From positions 295,507 to 359,506 of the forward strand of contig FJOG01000004.1 in assembly GCA_900073065.1 (NCBI GenBank): DNA of 64,000 nt, read 5' to 3'. The notes under the pieces were generated by a model. It made no database searches, was not told where the DNA came from, and worked only from the letters and a program-made list of their open reading frames with translations. Below, piece after piece: positions 54,837 through 64,000 of this stretch. The stretch's first letter is position 1. Every line of letters begins with the position of its first letter. Both the position numbers and the translations under genes were made by a program. This DNA comes from Phialocephala subalpina (lineage: Eukaryota > Ascomycota > Leotiomycetes > Helotiales > Mollisiaceae).

Positions 54837-57800
54837 TCATGATTCAGCTTTAACCTCTTCCTCAGCCACTGTTGACTTGCCACTGAGATTTTGTTCCCCC
54901 GTCACAGCCTGATCCTTACCGAAAAGCGCATCTATTTCCTCCAAAGCAAGTCCTGATGTCTACGACGGCAATATGAGTCAAGGTACTGTACTACCAAACA
55001 AACTTATGAGAGTAAACGTACCTCGGGCAGCTTGAACCATAAGTAAACCAGGTGGAGAATACCGAGACTGAGAAAGACCAGGTAATACTTCTATCCAATT
55101 CTTGCCTGCGCGGTTGATGCTAGTTCAAGCCACAATGTATCGACAGCAAAAATTGCAGCGAAAGAGTAAGAAGAGCCTTGTGACCGAAGGTGGGAAGGAA
55201 AGATTTTAGCCGTTACGGTGTCCTGATTGATATCGATGAAAGCGTCGTAACTGATAGAACTCAAGGTCAGCAAACCATAAAGAGAAATTGCGGAAGAGGC
55301 CTTGCAACTGCTCACAAGTATACGTAGAGGAAGAGAAATGTCACAGCTGCTGCTGCGCAAGACTCTGAGGAGTTCTCGCTGTATTTGGCAATCAAGCCGG
55401 TGGCGATGATGAACATTACTATGGCACCGCTGTAGCCAATCACTACATGGATTCCATTAGCATAATCTAATTCCCGAGATGAGATCGAAAACCGCTTACA
55501 TAGTGCCTTCCTTTTTCCTAGCCGATTAGACACAAAAGCACCGCCCACATTCGCAAAGGCAGCCCATGCGTTGTAGGCCGCACCGATAGCCAGTGCTTGC
55601 ATACTCGATAGACCAAGTGACTTGTAAAGCAGAGTGTTGTAGTTGTTGATGACCAGAACGCCGATGTTTTGTCCGTCTGCTACGAGCATCAAGCTTAGTA
55701 TGATTCGTCTTCGGTAAGTTAGTATTGTAAAGAGCTGCCAAGGTCCGTGATTTCTGATCAAATTGTTGTCGGTCTCGAGTTGACGTTTGATTATTTGTAG
55801 TTTTTGGTGTGCGAAACGGTCTTCGACGTTTTCGGGATTATGGTAAAGCTTGCAAAGGATCTCTAAGGGTTTAATTCTTTGTCCTTCGATACTAGCCAAC
55901 GTGGAGGTTCCGGTACAATGCCGCGTCAGGAGTCTAAGCCAATTAAGCGAGAATGCGTAAAACGCGTTGACGCGTTTTTCTACTCTTTCCCTTCTACACA
56001 ATAAATGCCTCTTTAACGCACTCCTTTAGGCAATTCCTTTGGGAATAGGCAATTTAACCATGAACTTACTTTATATCAAAAAGGTATTACTATTAGCATG
56101 CGCATAAAAGCCGCCAAAATCCCCGAAATCAAAGCCACTTTAAATTGCTCCCGCGGAGCTATTCGAAGCACCTTCTCCCTCGCTTATCTACGCAATAATA
56201 GAGAATCTCAACCTTAAATCGGCGGACCAAAGTATTATACTAAAGCAAACAAATGATTATTATTTCGATATATATACGCAAACCCGAAAGATAACTATTT
56301 AGACCTCAAAAAGAAGTTTAATCTCGGAATAAATAAGTCTATAATCAATCGAATTCTCAAAAAATATGGCATATATAATTAGAAAGCTAAAAGGCGCCTA
56401 TTCCTTATAAAGGAGAATACGGTTAAGAGGTTAACTTAGTGTTTAAAGAATAAAGGCAAAAACAAAAAGGAATAAGGAATATTTATGTGGAGTAATAAGT
56501 GTTTAATAAAGCGGGGGCGGGGGAAATAAACCGAATAAGTATTTCGAATTACTAATTAAGTATAAGATAAATTAATAATTTAAACTTACGATTATTATAA
56601 GAATATAAAAATTATAATCTAAAGATACTTTTAAGATATTAAGAGGATTAATCTTTATATTATAAACCGAGATTTTAAGTCTAAAAAATATAAATATTTT
56701 GCTAATTTTTATTTAAAGGTTTTTAACGCAAAAATTAAACTAATAGTTTAATCTTTAGACTTTAAATATATCTTTATACAAAATAATGCCTTTATTTATC
56801 GGGCAATCAAAGTACGTAATTAGTTTGAAGAGAATGGGATTACGCAGATCAAAGATTAGTCTCCTTATTCTCCCGATTTGAACCCGATCGAATATATTTA
56901 ATGGGAGTTTAAAAAAAAAGTTTTTGAGATGTTTTTAGAGATTATAATAGATAAAAGTGAGAGTGAATATGTAAGATAACAACTTGAAAGTGCTCTATAA
57001 ATAGCATGGGATATAATAGATAAAAAGGTCTTCGATAATTTAGGGGAGAATATAATTAATCGAATTAAGGTTTACATCGAGGTAAAAAGATAATATACAA
57101 AATATTAAAGTAAGCTTTTAATATTTTCGGATACTTTTTTTATTGAAAAATAACTGATTTATACGCGAATTAATAGAATCAATTAGATTCTAAATTAGAT
57201 GGAAAATGGTAGAGTTATATAGACTTTTGTAAATTAGAATTATAATGGGGTGCAGGGTAAAAATATATGGGCTCAGACTCTTGACGTGGCACTATACTAG
57301 GTAGTGTGAGTGTTGGCTGGCTAGCTCTTGATATGCTACTGACCAAAGAAGGTGCCACCGAGCAAGCACATTACCCAAATAATAAGTACTGCGTTTGGAA
57401 ATCGCCATCCAAATGATGAGATAGACTCGAAGAAATAAGCAAAGCTGTGAGTAACAAGTCAGTCTCCGGAACAGCCTTTAGTCTCATGCTTTGAAAACAA
57501 TACTCACCCAATCCATCTGGCAAGTGCATATCCTATGTTAATAAATGACCCGTGTGCTCCGGCCATCAATCCTCTGAAGTGAGGTGGCGCAACTTCAGAG
57601 TAATATGTTGGCATAGCTACCATCAACTGTCCAGTTGCCACACCAGTAATGGAGCGCCCAACCAAGTACTTTCGTGTGAAGATGTCAGTGCCAAAGCTTT
57701 GAAGATCTTTTGAAGCATGCATTACTAACTATTGCTTGATTCACCCCACCCGTCTGAATCGCGGCTCCGATGAAGCCCATTGTAGAAGCGACACGGAAAC

Positions 57801-58160
57801 CATTGACGCGACCAAGTTTATCGCCAAGCCATCTAGCAAGCAACGACCCAAGGACACCTTCGCCGAAGAAGACCCCATTTGCAGCTCCTATGGTAGTTGT
57901 TGTATGATTATAGCTTGGAGAAGTCGTATCTGATGATAGATTAAGTGACGAGTACTATGTTGGTTGTCCAAGAGTAGTCGAGACTATGACAGCAAGAGAG
58001 TATCCAGTAAAAAGCGAGCCAAATGCCGCGAATAGCACAACCTAAAGATGATATTAGAGAAGCAAGGCCAATGGGGCGCGGAGAACGCCATACCGAGACG
58101 TTATAGATGCTGTAGTGCTCCATGATAAGAGCTTCAAAAATTCTTCGATACAAATGCCTT
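54837..58160 (-). pseudogene. MFS sugar transporter, disrupted by a Tc1/mariner element
   Basis: Reading leftward, the pieces give a hexose/lactose-permease-like protein: MEHYSIYN, VVLFAAFGSLFTGYSLAVI, GRVNGFRVASTMGFIGAAIQ, LVGRSITGVATGQLMVAMP, YYSEVAPPHFRG, then after the insertion VPEPPRWLVSKD, NPENVEDRFAHQ, GQNIGVLVINNYN, FVSNRLGKRKAL, IFPSHLRSQG and a C-terminal EEIDALFG tail ending at 54837. Defects besides the insertion: a TAG at 57955-57957 within the PT-YSSLN region, a frameshift at ~55865-55880 after SKDKELN, and W-to-stop (TAG, 55091-55093) in ARIGWKYY, a G-to-A change. The 5' end is not clear. Intact relatives are 12-helix plasma-membrane sugar/proton symporters. Confidence 0.88.
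55916..57294 (+). mobile_element. Tc1/mariner-type DNA transposon, RIP-mutated (1379 bp)
   Basis: Terminal inverted repeats are readable at both ends: left CAATGCCGCGTCAGGAGTCT and, inverted, right TAGTGCCACGTCAAGAGTCT. All differences are transitions. TA target duplications flank it (55914-55915 and 57295-57296). The interior encodes, on the plus strand, remains of a transposase: MRIKAAKIPEIKAT and CSRGAIRSTFSL of the DNA-binding part, KKYGIYN, and the catalytic end SPYSPDLNPIEYI near 56860-56900. Tryptophans have become stops (KD-TAG-SPYSPDLNP at 56857-56859; TAA in IEYI-stop-WEFKKK), the G-to-A pattern of RIP. The element is inactive. It sits at the start of an exon of the sugar-transporter gene, transcribed opposite to it. 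Confidence 0.92.
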
Positions 58161-58737
58161 CAAAGGAAGTTTAGAGTGATGAAACATAAGATAACACATA
58201 CTTGATGATGCTATATATACTTGCGTGACACAGATTTGACAGCTGCATTAGCCAACTCTGGTATGAGCTTCTGTCAGATGCTCCAGCGGGTTGACTTAGA
58301 GCATATGGTGGGCAAAAAGTATATTCATTGAGGTCTAAGGTTCTAGCTACAGAGAAGGATCAGGATAAATGATGGTGGTAGCTAAAACACGAGTAAAACG
58401 AGTGGATCCCACGTGATCAGCAACTGACAGCTTCCAAATCGACTCCAGCAAGGGCCGTTAATGAGTGTGACAGGGGAGCGAGAACGGACACCGTCACGGC
58501 ATCTTGATAGGCTTAAAGGAGTGGTTGTGTTGCAAGCAACAAGATCTGTAAAGATCTATATATAAATAACATGGAAACTGTAGCTGATGCGCAAGGGGCC
58601 AAAACAGGATCCCCCTGAGTATAATCCAGCTGACTCATCATCGTGCTCAGGACTCAGGGCTCAGCTCAGGTTAGAGCAGCGACTGCTCAGGTCCAAAGAC
58701 GGAAACGGATTTTGGTGGGTTCAATTGTCGTCCGAGA
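58161..58737. other. Intergenic between transporter pseudogene and monooxygenase
   Basis: Contains the presumed promoter of the transporter pseudogene and the 3' flank of the monooxygenase. Frames at 58587-58942 run antisense to the monooxygenase end or lack support. Confidence 0.4.
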
Positions 58738-60803
58738 TTATATTGGTACAAGCCCCAATTTCGTTACTACGTTGCCTAAACTAGCATACTTATTCCCCTG
58801 TTCCCAAACATATTCGAAGTCTTCCCATCGAATGAATTCGGTCGTTGCAACAAAATGCGATATCGTACCCGGCCACGGGATAAAGACTTTTCCTTTTGTG
58901 TTCTTGTCTAAAGTCATTGTTAGGTTGCCACACCAGGTATAACACTTGCGAAAAGGAATCATGCCACTCACACCACGATTTGCAGTTTCCCGAGAATGCC
59001 ATTTCTTTCATTCTATGCTGCGCCCACTCGTTGAATCTGGCTTGTGCTGAATCTTTGACATTGATGGATTTCAAAGCGTCGTGCTGGAGCCTGTCGAGGA
59101 GTCGAACGATGTAATGGCTTGTGCTTGCAATACCCGGGAAGGCCGAGCCGATGACAGGGCAAATAGGAGGATTGAAAACTGCACACAAGTTAGCATTTTT
59201 GTGAGAGTTTAACGATAACAGAGTTAATATTTACCGAAGAAGTTTGGAAATCGAGCAACCATAGCACCCATGTAGCTCTCAGTGGGCTTGTCCATGCCCC
59301 AGTTCTCGGCAAGCGAAAACCCGTCTTTGCCTATAACTGGGAATCGTGGTTCATACGAGGTGTCAAAGCCTGTGGCACATATTATCACATCGACATCGCG
59401 AGTCTTTCCGGTGACATCAGTAATGCCAGTTTCCGTGACTCGAACGATGTGATCTGAGATCATGTCACAATTGTCTTGCTGGAGAGCGTTCAAGTAGTGA
59501 TCCCCTGGCGTAAACCGACGGCATCCAACCTCGAAGTCTGGGATTAAAGCTCTGAGCATCTTTTCGTCTTTGATTGCCTTTCTCATGTGGTTGATTGTTG
59601 TGTCTCTAATTTGGTCTTGGGCAGCGGTTCCTCTCCAGAGAGCCTCGAATCCGCTGGCTAAGTTAATCTCGAGCTTTCGCCGGTATTCAAAGTAGTATTC
59701 TGGATCATTCTCAAAACGTTCCATCTGCTCCTGGGTATCTGTATAGAACGTCAGTCGATGATTAATTCAGACGCATGATACTTTACAATCTTTTTGGACC
59801 GCGCCGTCGGAAAACAGGTGTGGCAGCATCCACGAAGCCGTACGCATGTAATTTGACATTCTCCCCACAACTGTATAACCGGCAGTAATCAGCATAACAA
59901 TAGAGCTAGAGAACTTGCTAAGGTATGCATACTTGGTTGAAGAGCTGACACGCACTGTACAGCGCTGGCACCGTTACCAATAACTGCAACCGATTTTCCT
60001 GTTAGATCCACTGAATCATCCCACGCTGCAGTATGCATCAGCACTCCCTTGAAATTAAGTAATCCCTCGACTTCAGGATATTTCCAAGCATTCAGCGCTC
60101 CTACATCTCGTACAAGAACGTCGCACTCTCGAATAACAGTGGTCAAATGTCCCGCATCATTGGTCGTCTGTAACTCGACTCGCCAGATCGATGACTCTTC
60201 CTTCCATTCCGCGTGGACGACACGGTGATTGAAACGCATGTATTTCCGAAAGCCATGCTTATCGACTACGCGATTAAGATACTCGCAGATTTCTGGTGCA
60301 GGTGCGTAGAATTTGCTCCATCGTGTGTTTGGCTCCCATGCAAATTGATATGTGTGAGCAGGGACGTCGCATGCGCAGCTTTCAGGAGGCCAGTCAGCAC
60401 CAACTTTCTTTGCTGGAACATTTATTCAAGAAGTCGATCGGGATGGCTTACCCTGGATATCTGTTCTCGAACCAAGTCCCTCCAAGTCCGGAATTCTTCT
60501 CAAAGATCTCGAGTTCGTAATTCTCCATTCTAGTTGTAACATCGTGGACTAATTGTATGCCGGATACGCTGTCAATATTTGTCAAAAAAGAGTGTTTTGA
60601 CTCATCGACGGGATGTGATCTTATCCCGCACCCACCATCAAAATTCTCAATTTTCGTGGCATGAAGGCAGTGCCTGTAATTCTTCGTGTGCTGACATCCA
60701 ACCCGCTCCCATTGAATTGAATATCGGTGAGCCCGTTCTTCAATTGCTGGCCATTTGAATAGCCATTGCTCAAGCTACCATTTAGTACATCAGAGTGAGT
60801 CAT
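58738..60803 (-). CDS. Baeyer-Villiger-type FAD monooxygenase (7 exons)
   Basis: Exons 60803-60625, 60568-60452, 60378-59933, 59870-59787, 59738-59235, 59178-58972 and 58907-58738 give ~568 residues with consistent phases. The FAD motif is completed over intron 1 (ILMVGAG + VSGIQ, GxGxxG at ~58-63). GGTWFENRYPG and CDVPAHTYQFAWEPN follow. The Baeyer-Villiger fingerprint is FKGVLMHTAAWDD and the NADPH motif is VAVIGNGASA. VDVIICATGFDTSYEPRFP and the CKSWYKNTKGKVFIPWPG end are typical. The family inserts oxygen next to ketones, often in polyketide or terpenoid pathways. Oddity: intron 1 would start with AT (ATAAGA), not GT; read-through stops at once. Either a rare AT-AG intron or a G-to-A mutation has broken the donor and the gene. 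Confidence 0.85.
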
Positions 60804-61492
60804 GATTATTCGCGCAGCTGGTGTAGAAGGAGCAACCGAGAGGTTGTCGTCGTAGGTGTCAAGGTGGCTCCGTCAGGAATTGAACTCGTCAAATTTAAGC
60901 AGGAAACGGATGGAACTGTATGAGCTTTAAGATGAATGATCACAACGAGCAAGATTTGATGTTTTCCGTTACGCTTTAATGATGAAGAGCCACCGGCTGC
61001 GACAGTTGCATACCTCTCTGTTCGAGGCCATAATATCTAGCCGGGGGTCTTGTGGCTCTCTTACTCTACTACTACTGCAAGGTTCCCCATCGGAAGTGTT
61101 CGGTGTGGATTAAGAGAGGGAATTTTCCCACGTGCCTTCGACTTCCGGGGTTCTGGGGTTTTATTCCGTACCCGATGGGCTTGGGGGTTAATCCCGTAGA
61201 GTGACTCTTCCGTCCCTTGCTCGAAGCGCGAGTTTGCTGCCTCTCTTATGAGCCTAAGGTTACCAGTATTCCGCCATTAAACCAATTAAATCTGGAATGA
61301 GCTAAGCAGAAAGTATAGCCTGAGGGACGCACTTTGAATGCATGGCAATTGACTGAGTTAATTCGCAGTCTTCGAACTGAACTAAAGCTGTATAATGCCT
61401 ACAGGTGACATAGATGGTATGTTTTCAAATGGGTGGTGCTAAGTACATGATTGGCAATGCAAATAAGCAACTGCTAACTTTCAATGCAGGCT
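60804..61492. other. Promoter region of the monooxygenase
   Basis: No gene recognised in ~690 bases between the monooxygenase start and the end of the dehydrogenase gene. Confidence 0.4.
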
Positions 61493-62518
61493 TCAAAAGT
61501 TAGACAACCCCCCTTCGGGATGCCAATTGCTGGAAATGCCAATTTTGAAGAGGTCATGGTCAATGATGGCTTGCTTTTCTTTCAGGATATTGTCGAAGCC
61601 GATGGTTGTATCGACGTATCTGCCGCTCAAAAAGTCTACCTGACCAGAAGCAAGAAATACGCAGGAATTTCCAGGCAGAGATATGTCTTCTTGCAGCGTT
61701 GGTCTGATGAGCTTCGCAGCCTCCTTTGCCCATGGTTCAGTCTCCTTGGTCTCAATGTCCGTCAGCAGGCGCGTGACAATGCCTCCAGGGTGAATGGCAA
61801 AGCACTTGATACCACGGTAGTGATTTTCCTTGTGCACGCATTCTGCGAGCCGAGTGACGGCCAATTTCGAGAGTTGATAGCTAGACATCTTCTTCTCACC
61901 CAAGACCGCAGCTCGTGAAGCCGTGATGATAACATGGCCACTCTTTTGCTTCTGCATGATGGGCAAAGCATAGCGGCAGAACAAATACGAGCCTTTGGTA
62001 TTGACCTCCATCGCCATCCACCACCGATCTGGGTTTCCTTCTGCAATTGGTTCGAGAGGAGGACTAATCCCCGCATTACAGCAGAGAACATCGATTCTTC
62101 CTTCGGACCATTTGGTCGCATCCTCGACAAATTTCTTGACTGCAAGTCCATCTCGGACGTCAAGAGCACGAGAGAAGACGCGAATCTCAGGATTGATAGA
62201 TTGTACCAAGTCCTTAGTTTCTTGCAGTTCCAGGTCTTCCAGAGCGGTAACTATCAAGGCTTGTGCAGATGCTTGAGCAAAGGCCTTTGCCATAGCCTGT
62301 CCAATCCCTAAATATTCGAAGACAATTGTCAATACTCGAGCCTTTTGACTCGATTGATACGATACAGCCAGAGAAAAATATTGAAAGAAGAAATTACCTC
62401 GACCAGCGCCTGTTATGAGCACCACTTTGCCCTTGGCACTTCCTTTCAAGCTCTTCAATGGATCGATTGTGTCATACACCGCTCGCACGGAGTCGGGACG
62501 GATCTGAGTGGTCGACAT
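61493..62518 (-). CDS. Short-chain dehydrogenase/reductase
   Basis: Two exons (62518-62398 and 62307-61493) give ~311 residues. The intron lies within the cofactor motif, which is restored as VVLITGAGRGIGQAMAKAF (TGxxxGIG at ~36-43). Other classical SDR landmarks are CCNAGIS (NAG), the active-site region VIITASRAAVLGEKKMSSYQLSK (Ser, then YxxxK), and HPGGIVTRLL after it. SLPGNSCVFLASGQVDFLSGRYVD is the usual C-terminal substrate-loop region. It is an NAD(P)-dependent oxidoreductase, probably cytosolic; the substrate is unknown. It is next to a Baeyer-Villiger-type monooxygenase, so a shared pathway is possible. Its start is 68 bases from the divergent MFS fragment. Confidence 0.92.
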   Translation of the reverse strand: MSTTQIRPDSVRAVYDTIDPLKSLKGSAKGKVVLITGAGRGNFFFQYFSLAVSYQSSQKARVLTIVFEYLGIGQAMAKAFAQASAQALIVTALEDLELQETKDLVQSINPEIRVFSRALDVRDGLAVKKFVEDATKWSEGRIDVLCCNAGISPPLEPIAEGNPDRWWMAMEVNTKGSYLFCRYALPIMQKQKSGHVIITASRAAVLGEKKMSSYQLSKLAVTRLAECVHKENHYRGIKCFAIHPGGIVTRLLTDIETKETEPWAKEAAKLIRPTLQEDISLPGNSCVFLASGQVDFLSGRYVDTTIGFDNILKEKQAIIDHDLFKIGISSNWHPEGGLSNF

Positions 62519-62586
62519 GGTAGGGAATCAATCCTAGCAAAAGCAAATTTTATACGTAGAAAGATATAGTAATAGGATTTATCAAA

Positions 62587-63522
62587 TTGATAATGGCTAA
62601 GGGAGCCATCAACTTCGTGGCCATGGTTATCTACCTCCCCGAAACCTCCTATGCACGAGGCCTCATAATCGGTGATACAGCGGGAGATGTAGAGAGAACC
62701 GAGATCGCGCGGGAATCCAAGAGATTAGGTGTCACGGCCACCAGCACTCTGACACCCGTAAGTGCTGCACCGGAGCTCTTGTCGATGAATCAAAATCTCT
62801 GGTACATTAGCCATCCTTACATCAACTACAAAGAAAATTGGTTCCGCAATTTCATAGGTCCGTTCCAGTTCTTCCTCTCGCCCGTGGTCCTCTGGTCTAG
62901 CATCACATATGCCGTGGCCGCCGGCGCTTTCACAGCCGTTGGCGTCTGCATCCCGCAACTCACCGCGCCTCCACCTTACAACTTCAACTCCGGTGCTCAA
63001 GGCTTGTTCGGCCTCTGTGCTCTCATCGGCGTGATTCTGGGTGGTACCATCAGCTCAAAAATCGTCGACGTGTTCAATTCCCGCATGGAAAAGAGACGCT
63101 TCAAGAGTGGAGAAGAGCACAAACCCGAAGAACGTCTCGTGATGCTGATCCTTCCATTTTTTACATGCACGACTGGGTTGGTCATGTATGGTGTTACCAT
63201 AGGAAAAGGAATCCGGTGGATTGTGCCCGCTGTTGGATATACCATGAACTGCTTCGGCTTTGCTATTTTGGCTAGTATTACTTATAGTTATGCTGTCGAC
63301 TCTTATCTTGTCAGGAGTGCAGAGGTCATGGTCTTCAATAACACATGTCGGGCTTTGATCTCCTTCGGTTTCGCGAACTTTTCCCCTGGTTGGCTTGCTA
63401 AGGTAGGTCCGGGGCAGGTGTACTCTATTTTCGCAGCTGCGATCTGGGCCCTCTTGCTTCTAGCTATTCCCATGTTTTATTTCGGACCAAAGCTCCGAGC
63501 TGTGACTAATCGTTTTCTGTGA
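62587..63522 (+). pseudogene. C-terminal half of an MFS transporter (5'-truncated)
   Basis: A 311-residue frame matching only the second half of a fungal DHA1-type MFS transporter. It starts in the middle-loop region (INFVAMVIYLPETSYARG), goes through a cytoplasmic loop (RESKRLGVTATSTLTP), and continues with about six membrane segments (FQFFLSPVVLWSSITYAVAAG, GLFGLCALIGVILGG, RLVMLILPFFTCTTGLVMYG, VGYTMNCFGFAILASITYSYAVD, ending IPMFYFGPKLRAVTNRFL). No N-terminal half exists upstream; the divergent dehydrogenase start lies there. The 5' half was lost by rearrangement and the in-frame ATG may be fortuitous. No internal defect is seen, so the truncation may be recent or the fragment may be expressed. 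Confidence 0.75.
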
Positions 63523-64000
63523 TGGAGCTAAAGGATATCAAGCTCAGTCCTCAAAGCGCAGTTAATAGTAGCATGTATCACTCGATGCGAGTCCAAATAT
63601 CAGCTCGAAATCGTCGACGCGAATCTATATAATTAGCTTAGTTAATCAATCGAAAGCTTTTTGGTATTATACCTTACACCACAATAACCGGCTCCCTATA
63701 TGATCGTGATCGAGATCGCTAGAGACAGCTAGAAAATTGAAGACGTAAGTGTGTCAATAGATGTTTCATTTGGTCCTCTAGCACCATACATCACGACGAA
63801 TGTCTCCCAAGGCCTCAACTGGGCCGCTAGTATTCACCTTCCACATTTGAAGTTGGTCAGAAGACGGATTCTAGCCTCATCACTGATACGTTGTCATTCC
63901 TCGGAGGGTCTCATCAATTCTGTGAGGCAAGACTCCGGTATAATCTGTGACCGTGAGCCACGCCGTTTGCGCAACCTAGATAGCCAACGGAAGGTCTTGG
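63523..64000. other. Right edge, no feature recognised
   Basis: 3' flank of the MFS fragment up to the window end. Nothing supported. Confidence 0.4.

Noticed and set aside
1..64000. tRNA and rRNA genes
   Set aside because: Scanning by eye for B-box-like GGTTCGAATCC segments and cloverleaf pairs gave no convincing candidate; a tRNAscan run would be decisive.

Overview
The window looks like nuclear DNA of a filamentous ascomycete, probably a leotiomycete (Helotiales-type; this placement is an inference). The support is: short GT-AG introns of 45-65 bp with CTAAC/CTGAC branch points, Zn2Cys6 regulators, HET and HeLo allorecognition genes, secreted carbohydrate-active enzymes, and AT-rich blocks with C-to-T and G-to-A damage typical of repeat-induced point mutation (RIP). 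Exon models below were built by hand. Each was accepted only when splice sites, reading phase and protein family agreed.

Layout. 0-14 kb is a gene-dense segment: a Ser/Thr-rich mucin-like protein cut by the left edge, an acidic Cys-rich protein, a membrane-anchored unknown, a proline-rich coiled-coil protein and a Zn2Cys6 regulator whose zinc cluster is split by a GC-AG intron. 14.3-18.1 kb is damaged: a short-chain dehydrogenase remnant runs into an AT-rich block, followed by a HET-domain gene split by foreign sequence and an assembly gap. 18.8-20.8 kb holds the most striking intact gene, a HeLo cell-death domain fused to a ubiquitin-conjugating enzyme (E2) domain. An NCS1 transporter converges on it, and a second Zn2Cys6 regulator assembled from micro-exons follows.

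27.8-38.4 kb has a truncated and frameshifted aromatic prenyltransferase, a GH12 glucanase, a DUF1304 membrane protein, a multiply disabled membrane-protein pseudogene, an FAD monooxygenase and a secreted alpha/beta hydrolase. 38.4-44.4 kb is a composite repeat island: a 59-bp minisatellite, a duplicated ~390-bp module, an inverted repeat around an AT-rich core with GC-rich hairpins, and a second gap. An intact HET gene lies on its right side.

48.6-54.2 kb carries a divergent pair of secreted proteins (one a zincin-type metallopeptidase) and an F-box-like protein. 54.8-58.2 kb is a sugar-transporter pseudogene interrupted by a 1.38-kb Tc1/mariner element whose inverted repeats, TA duplication and pre-insertion site can all be read. 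58.7-63.5 kb holds a Baeyer-Villiger-type monooxygenase, a short-chain dehydrogenase and the C-terminal half of an MFS transporter, possibly the remains of a small metabolic cluster.

Theme: three allorecognition-type genes (split HET, HeLo-E2, intact HET) lie among RIP-damaged mobile DNA, and at least six genes are broken. This is accessory, fast-evolving territory.
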